This document shows positions 1 to 5,348 of a stretch of DNA of 5,348 nt, piece by piece. The first letter of the stretch is position 1. Each line of letters begins with the position of its first letter. The notes under the pieces were generated by a model, which did no database searches, was not told where the DNA came from, and was given only the letters and a program-made list of their open reading frames with translations. Source of the DNA: an uncultured Rhodospirillales bacterium (GTDB lineage: Bacteria > Pseudomonadota > Alphaproteobacteria > Acetobacterales > Acetobacteraceae); contig CAIYPH010000583.1 in NCBI GenBank assembly GCA_903928045.1, positions 1 through 5,348 on the forward strand, given 5' to 3'. The position numbers and the translations under genes are program-made.

Positions 1-156
1 CTTGTCGATCTGATCATACGCAGTGAAGGTAGCACCACCGGCCTTTGCAAGGATCTTAGTGATCGCCGCGGTCAGCGACGTCTTTCCGTGGTCAACGTGA
101 CCGATCGTGCCAATGTTGCAGTGCGGCTTGTTACGCTCGAATTTAGCTTTACCCAT
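1..156 (-). CDS. tuf: Elongation factor Tu, N-terminal fragment (3' end outside window)
   Basis: EF-Tu is the GTPase that carries aminoacyl-tRNA to the ribosomal A site. Only the first 52 codons are here; the gene runs off the left edge. The translation opens [20 protein letters not shown] and contains the G1/P-loop GHVDHGKT at residues 19-26 (K25 and T26 would contact GTP phosphates and Mg2+), then SLTAAITK and AYDQIDK, the run leading into switch I. This separates it clearly from EF-G, whose G1 motif reads AHIDAGKT. The ATG at 154-156 is preceded by a good Shine-Dalgarno GGAG (165-168) with 8 nt spacing. It follows rpsG by 48 nt with no terminator or promoter visible between them, so cotranscription with rpsL-rpsG is likely. 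The oddity is its place: fusA normally separates rpsG from tuf. Many proteobacteria have two tuf copies; whether this is the only one cannot be seen. Confidence 0.97.
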   Translation of the reverse strand, partial: MGKAKFERNKPHCNIGTIGHVDHGKTSLTAAITKILAKAGGATFTAYDQIDK

Positions 157-204
157 CGTCCTATCTCCGTTCCCGCTTGCTGTCCGGGGTGGGGGTTCTG
201 ATGC
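157..204 (-). other. rpsG–tuf intergenic spacer carrying the tuf ribosome-binding site; fusA absent
   Basis: This 48-nt spacer joins the rpsG stop codon to the tuf start. It contains the tuf Shine-Dalgarno GGAG at 165-168 and a C-rich stretch around 185-195 (minus-strand sense). I see no convincing hairpin with a T-run, no promoter pair and no coding remnant of fusA. In the usual str operon a ~2.1-kb fusA gene lies here. Confidence 0.85.
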
Positions 205-681
205 TTACCAGCGGTAATGACTGAAGGCCTTGTTTGCCTCCGCCATCCGGTGGGTATCTTCACGCTTCTTCACGGCCGATCCGCGGTTGTTCACCGCGTC
301 CAGCAGTTCGTTCGAAAGCCGATCTTCCATCGTGTGCTCACCACGCTTGCGGGCGGCATCGATGATCCAGCGAATGGCAAGCGCCTGGCGACGCTCCGTC
401 CGCACTTCGACTGGCACCTGGTAGGTGGCGCCACCGACGCGGCGCGAACGCACCTCGACGGCCGGCTTCACATTGTCCAGCGCCTCGTGGAACATGCGCA
501 CGGCATCGGCCTGCGCCCCGCCACGCTTCTTCATGGTGTCGAGTGCGCCATAGACGATCGTCTCGGCGGTCGACTTCTTGCCGTCATACATCAGGGCGTT
601 CATGAAACGCGTGACGACGACGTCACCGAACTTGGGGTCCGGCAGGATTTCGCGCTTTTCCGCGCGGTGGCGACGGCTCAT
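205..681 (-). CDS. rpsG: 30S ribosomal protein S7
   Basis: S7 is a primary 16S rRNA-binding protein that nucleates assembly of the 30S head and sits near the tRNA exit site. The 158-residue product is close to the usual ~156. Visible features are the basic N-terminus [11 protein letters not shown], the family signature region [12 protein letters not shown] with DGKKS (about residues 15-37), the protruding beta-hairpin [18 protein letters not shown] (about 76-93) that contacts rRNA and the exit site, and the C-terminal helix ending AFSHYRW. The slightly greater length seems to come from the loop KKRGGAQAD (about 51-59). The start ATG (679-681) is fixed by GAGGAG (688-693), which overlaps the TGA stop of rpsL; only 10 nt separate the two genes, implying coupled translation. 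In E. coli S7 represses this operon through a ~100-nt rpsL-rpsG spacer, which does not exist here. Stop is TAA at 205-207. Confidence 0.99.
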   Translation of the reverse strand: MSRRHRAEKREILPDPKFGDVVVTRFMNALMYDGKKSTAETIVYGALDTMKKRGGAQADAVRMFHEALDNVKPAVEVRSRRVGGATYQVPVEVRTERRQALAIRWIIDAARKRGEHTMEDRLSNELLDAVNNRGSAVKKREDTHRMAEANKAFSHYRW

Positions 682-694
682 TGCCCGCTCCTCA
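682..694 (-). promoter_or_regulatory. rpsG ribosome-binding site overlapping the rpsL stop codon
   Basis: In the minus-strand sense the sequence reads TGAGGAGCGGGCA followed by ATG. The TGA stop of rpsL (692-694) shares bases with the Shine-Dalgarno GAGGAG (688-693), and 6 nt separate that motif from the rpsG start codon. A ribosome terminating on rpsL would sit on the rpsG initiation site, so reinitiation or coupled translation giving equal S12 and S7 output is the natural inference. Confidence 0.85.
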
Positions 695-1063
695 CTTCGG
701 CCGCTTGGCGCCGTAAAGCGACCGGCGCTTACGACGCTTGGGCAGGCCCTGGGTATCCAGCACGCCGCGCAGGATGTGGTAGCGAACGCCCGGAAGATCC
801 TTCACGCGCCCGCCACGGATCAGCACAACGCTGTGTTCCTGCAGGTTGTGGCCTTCGCCGGGGATGTAGCTCACCACCTCGTAGCCGTTGGTCAGACGAA
901 CCTTGGCGACCTTACGGAGCGCTGAGTTCGGCTTCTTCGGCGTCGTGGTGTAGACGCGGGTGCACACGCCACGCTTCTGCGGACAACCCTGCAGGGCGGG
1001 AACCTTGTTGCGTTTCGCGGCGGGCTCGCGCCCGCTGGCGATCAGCTGATTGATGGTCGGCAT
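692..1063 (-). CDS. rpsL: 30S ribosomal protein S12
   Basis: S12 lies at the decoding centre of the 30S subunit and governs accuracy and streptomycin response. The product from the ATG at 1061-1063 is 123 residues, the family's normal length, opening MPTINQLI. Motifs include [20 protein letters not shown] (C27, C34, K43, K44), [10 protein letters not shown] (69-78) and [14 protein letters not shown] (83-96). D89 is the aspartate that RimO methylthiolates in E. coli. K43 and K88, the classic streptomycin-resistance positions, are wild type. The frame stays open upstream to a GTG at 1118-1120, but those 19 extra residues resemble no S12 N-terminus. A purine-rich AAGAGG (1068-1073) lies 4 nt before the chosen ATG, rather close for a Shine-Dalgarno. 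It is the first gene of its operon, behind a ~230-nt leader and a candidate promoter, and is followed 10 nt later by rpsG. Confidence 0.99.
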   Translation of the reverse strand: MPTINQLIASGREPAAKRNKVPALQGCPQKRGVCTRVYTTTPKKPNSALRKVAKVRLTNGYEVVSYIPGEGHNLQEHSVVLIRGGRVKDLPGVRYHILRGVLDTQGLPKRRKRRSLYGAKRPK

Positions 1064-1086
1064 TGAGCCTCTTTCGATCCTGTCTG

Positions 1087-1100
1087 GCGTAGTCCTACGC
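1087..1100 (-). other. Small hairpin near the rpsL ribosome-binding site
   Basis: In transcript sense the arms GCGUA (1096-1100) and UACGC (1087-1091) flank a GGAC loop, giving a perfect 5-bp stem. It ends about 14 nt upstream of the AAGAGG element of rpsL. A 5-bp stem is expected by chance fairly often in GC-rich DNA, so function is uncertain. Confidence 0.3.
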
Positions 1101-1159
1101 GTCCAAATCTCGTCGTCCACACCGCCTTCGCCTGAGCGTCGTCAGTCTGCAAGACCAAT

Positions 1160-1198
1160 CCCCGCAAAGGATGGCAACCGCCACCCTGCGGGGTTTTT
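1160..1198 (+). terminator. Strong hairpin plus T-tract, oriented rightward (antisense to the rpsL leader)
   Basis: On the plus strand the outer arms CCCCGCA (1160-1166) and TGCGGGG (1187-1193) form 7 bp. Inside them, after a two-base AA bulge, GGATGGC (1169-1175) pairs with GCCACCC (1180-1186) except for one A-C mismatch, with an AACC loop. TTTTT (1194-1198) follows directly, which is the layout of an intrinsic terminator for rightward transcription. No plus-strand gene lies to its left; rpsL, rpsG and tuf are all opposite. In the minus sense the T-run becomes an A-run before the stem and no U-tract follows, so it should not stop rpsL transcription but would be a prominent leader hairpin. 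It could therefore block antisense RNA entering rpoC, act as a leader element, or both. Confidence 0.5.
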
Positions 1199-1215
1199 CA
1201 CTGCCTGCGGCCTAG

Positions 1216-1229
1216 GCCTCCGAAGAGGC
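1216..1229 (-). other. UUCG tetraloop hairpin in the rpsL leader
   Basis: In transcript sense the sequence is GCCTC TTCG GAGGC: a perfect 5-bp GC-rich stem closed by a C-G pair around UUCG, an unusually stable RNA tetraloop. It lies between the candidate promoter and the large hairpin at 1160-1193. No U-run follows, so it is not a terminator. It is more likely a folding nucleus or stability element of the leader. Confidence 0.45.
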
Positions 1230-1299
1230 GGCGCCGAAGGCGATGGTAGCTGCAAACGACGGCGCCCCAGAGAGCTGAAGGGGTAGGCCGAGGGCGCGG

Positions 1300-1328
1300 A
1301 ACCTACGGCGGGGGTGAGGGTGAGTCAA
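1300..1328 (-). promoter_or_regulatory. Candidate sigma70-type promoter for rpsL-rpsG-tuf
   Basis: In the minus sense TTGACT (1323-1328) matches five of six bases of the TTGACA -35 consensus. A spacer of exactly 17 bp precedes TAGGTT (1300-1305), which keeps the first two and last bases of TATAAT. The spacer and downstream region are GC-rich. A start site near 1293 is predicted. Its location, just after the rpoC terminator and before rpsL, is where a promoter is needed. The weak -10 keeps confidence moderate. Confidence 0.5.
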
Positions 1329-1350
1329 GCGGTAGGCGGAGTATTCTCCC

Positions 1351-1391
1351 GTAAAACAAGAAGGGCGGCGATGCGCTGATCGCCGCCCTTC
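1351..1391 (-). terminator. Intrinsic terminator of the rpoBC transcript
   Basis: A perfect 13-bp inverted repeat (1360-1372 with 1379-1391; core AAGGGCGGCGAT and ATCGCCGCCCTT) encloses a 6-nt loop. In the minus sense it is followed by TTGTTTTACG (1350-1359), a T-rich run. The stem begins 22 nt after the rpoC stop codon. This is a classic rho-independent terminator and separates rpoC from the str genes. The T-run is interrupted by a G, so some readthrough into the rpsL promoter region is possible. Confidence 0.88.
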
Positions 1392-1413
1392 CCGCCCTTA
1401 GGGGGCTTGACCG

Positions 1414-5348
<3,935 letters not shown>

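Larger units (their letters stand above)
1064..1293 (-). promoter_or_regulatory. Long structured 5' leader of rpsL
   Basis: If transcription starts about 7 nt past the candidate -10 box, roughly 230 nt of untranslated leader precede rpsL. No gene is supported in it. In transcript (minus) sense it contains a possible GGCGCCG/CGGCGCC helix (1260-1266 with 1230-1236), a competing CGCC-UUC-GGCG hairpin (1232-1242), a GCCUC-UUCG-GAGGC hairpin (1216-1229), a large two-part hairpin (1160-1193), and a small GCGUA-GGAC-UACGC hairpin (1087-1100) about 23 nt upstream of the start codon. Leader RNA motifs upstream of rpsL have been described in other bacteria (rpsL_ricks in Rickettsiales and a pseudomonad motif). 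I cannot say whether this one is homologous. Its limits depend on the promoter call. Confidence 0.45.

Noticed and set aside
217..1053. Long plus-strand open frame (278 codons) opposite rpsG and rpsL
   Set aside because: It lies entirely antisense to two unmistakable ribosomal protein genes, its translation resembles no known family, and high-GC coding DNA routinely leaves long open frames on the opposite strand.
692..1063. Streptomycin-resistance substitutions in S12
   Set aside because: K43 and K88, the usual mutated positions, are both lysine, so the sequence gives no sign of target-based resistance.
1064..1120. N-terminal extension of rpsL to an upstream GTG
   Set aside because: The 19 added residues match no S12 N-terminus, and MPTINQLI is the usual family start with normal length from the ATG at 1061-1063.
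1209..1218. Perfect 10-bp palindrome GGCCTAGGCC
   Set aside because: It is a single isolated palindrome with no second copy or spaced operator partner seen. Chance occurrence in GC-rich DNA is likely, and its right half is already used by the UUCG hairpin.
1050..1286. Plus-strand 78-codon open frame in the rpoC-rpsL gap
   Set aside because: It overlaps the rpsL start antisense, passes through the hairpin/T-run at 1160-1198, and its translation is arginine/glycine-rich without family resemblance.
1338..1349. Inverted repeat GGAG-TATT-CTCC and a possible -10 (AATACT, minus sense) upstream of the candidate promoter
   Set aside because: The stem is only 4 bp, and no -35-like hexamer lies 16-18 bp upstream of AATACT, where the GC-rich terminator stem sits. 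I saw no basis for an operator or second promoter.

Overview
This window holds conserved housekeeping DNA, and every gene is on the minus strand. Read in the direction of transcription (right to left) it contains the last ~94% of rpoC (RNA polymerase beta'), a transcription terminator, a ~350-bp gene-free stretch, rpsL (ribosomal protein S12), rpsG (S7), and the first 52 codons of tuf (elongation factor Tu). This is the bacterial rpoBC–str gene neighbourhood. The high GC content, the RpoC sequence (for example [18 protein letters not shown] with a long trigger-loop insertion) and the EF-Tu start ([20 protein letters not shown]) point to an alphaproteobacterium. It may be from the Rhodospirillales/Acetobacteraceae side, but that finer placement is recalled resemblance and was not tested.

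Layout: rpoC runs off the right edge (1414-5348), lacking about 77 N-terminal residues. It ends at a textbook intrinsic terminator (1351-1391). A sigma70-type promoter candidate (TTGACT, 17-bp spacer, TAGGTT; 1300-1328) follows and would start a ~230-nt, structured, GC-rich leader in front of rpsL. The leader has a UUCG-capped hairpin, a large hairpin that looks like a terminator when read on the opposite strand, and possible mutually exclusive helices. rpsL (692-1063) and rpsG (205-681) are only 10 nt apart, with the rpsG ribosome-binding site overlapping the rpsL stop codon. tuf begins 48 nt after rpsG.

The genes work together as expected: beta' is the catalytic half of RNA polymerase, S12 and S7 are the decoding-centre and head-nucleating proteins of the 30S subunit, and EF-Tu delivers aminoacyl-tRNA to that subunit. 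The main departure from the common layout is that fusA (EF-G), normally between rpsG and tuf, is absent from this position.

I found no mobile element, CRISPR array, tRNA, rRNA or obviously new protein system. The points worth a second look are the missing fusA, the structured rpsL leader, and the lack of room for an E. coli-style S7 regulatory site between rpsL and rpsG.
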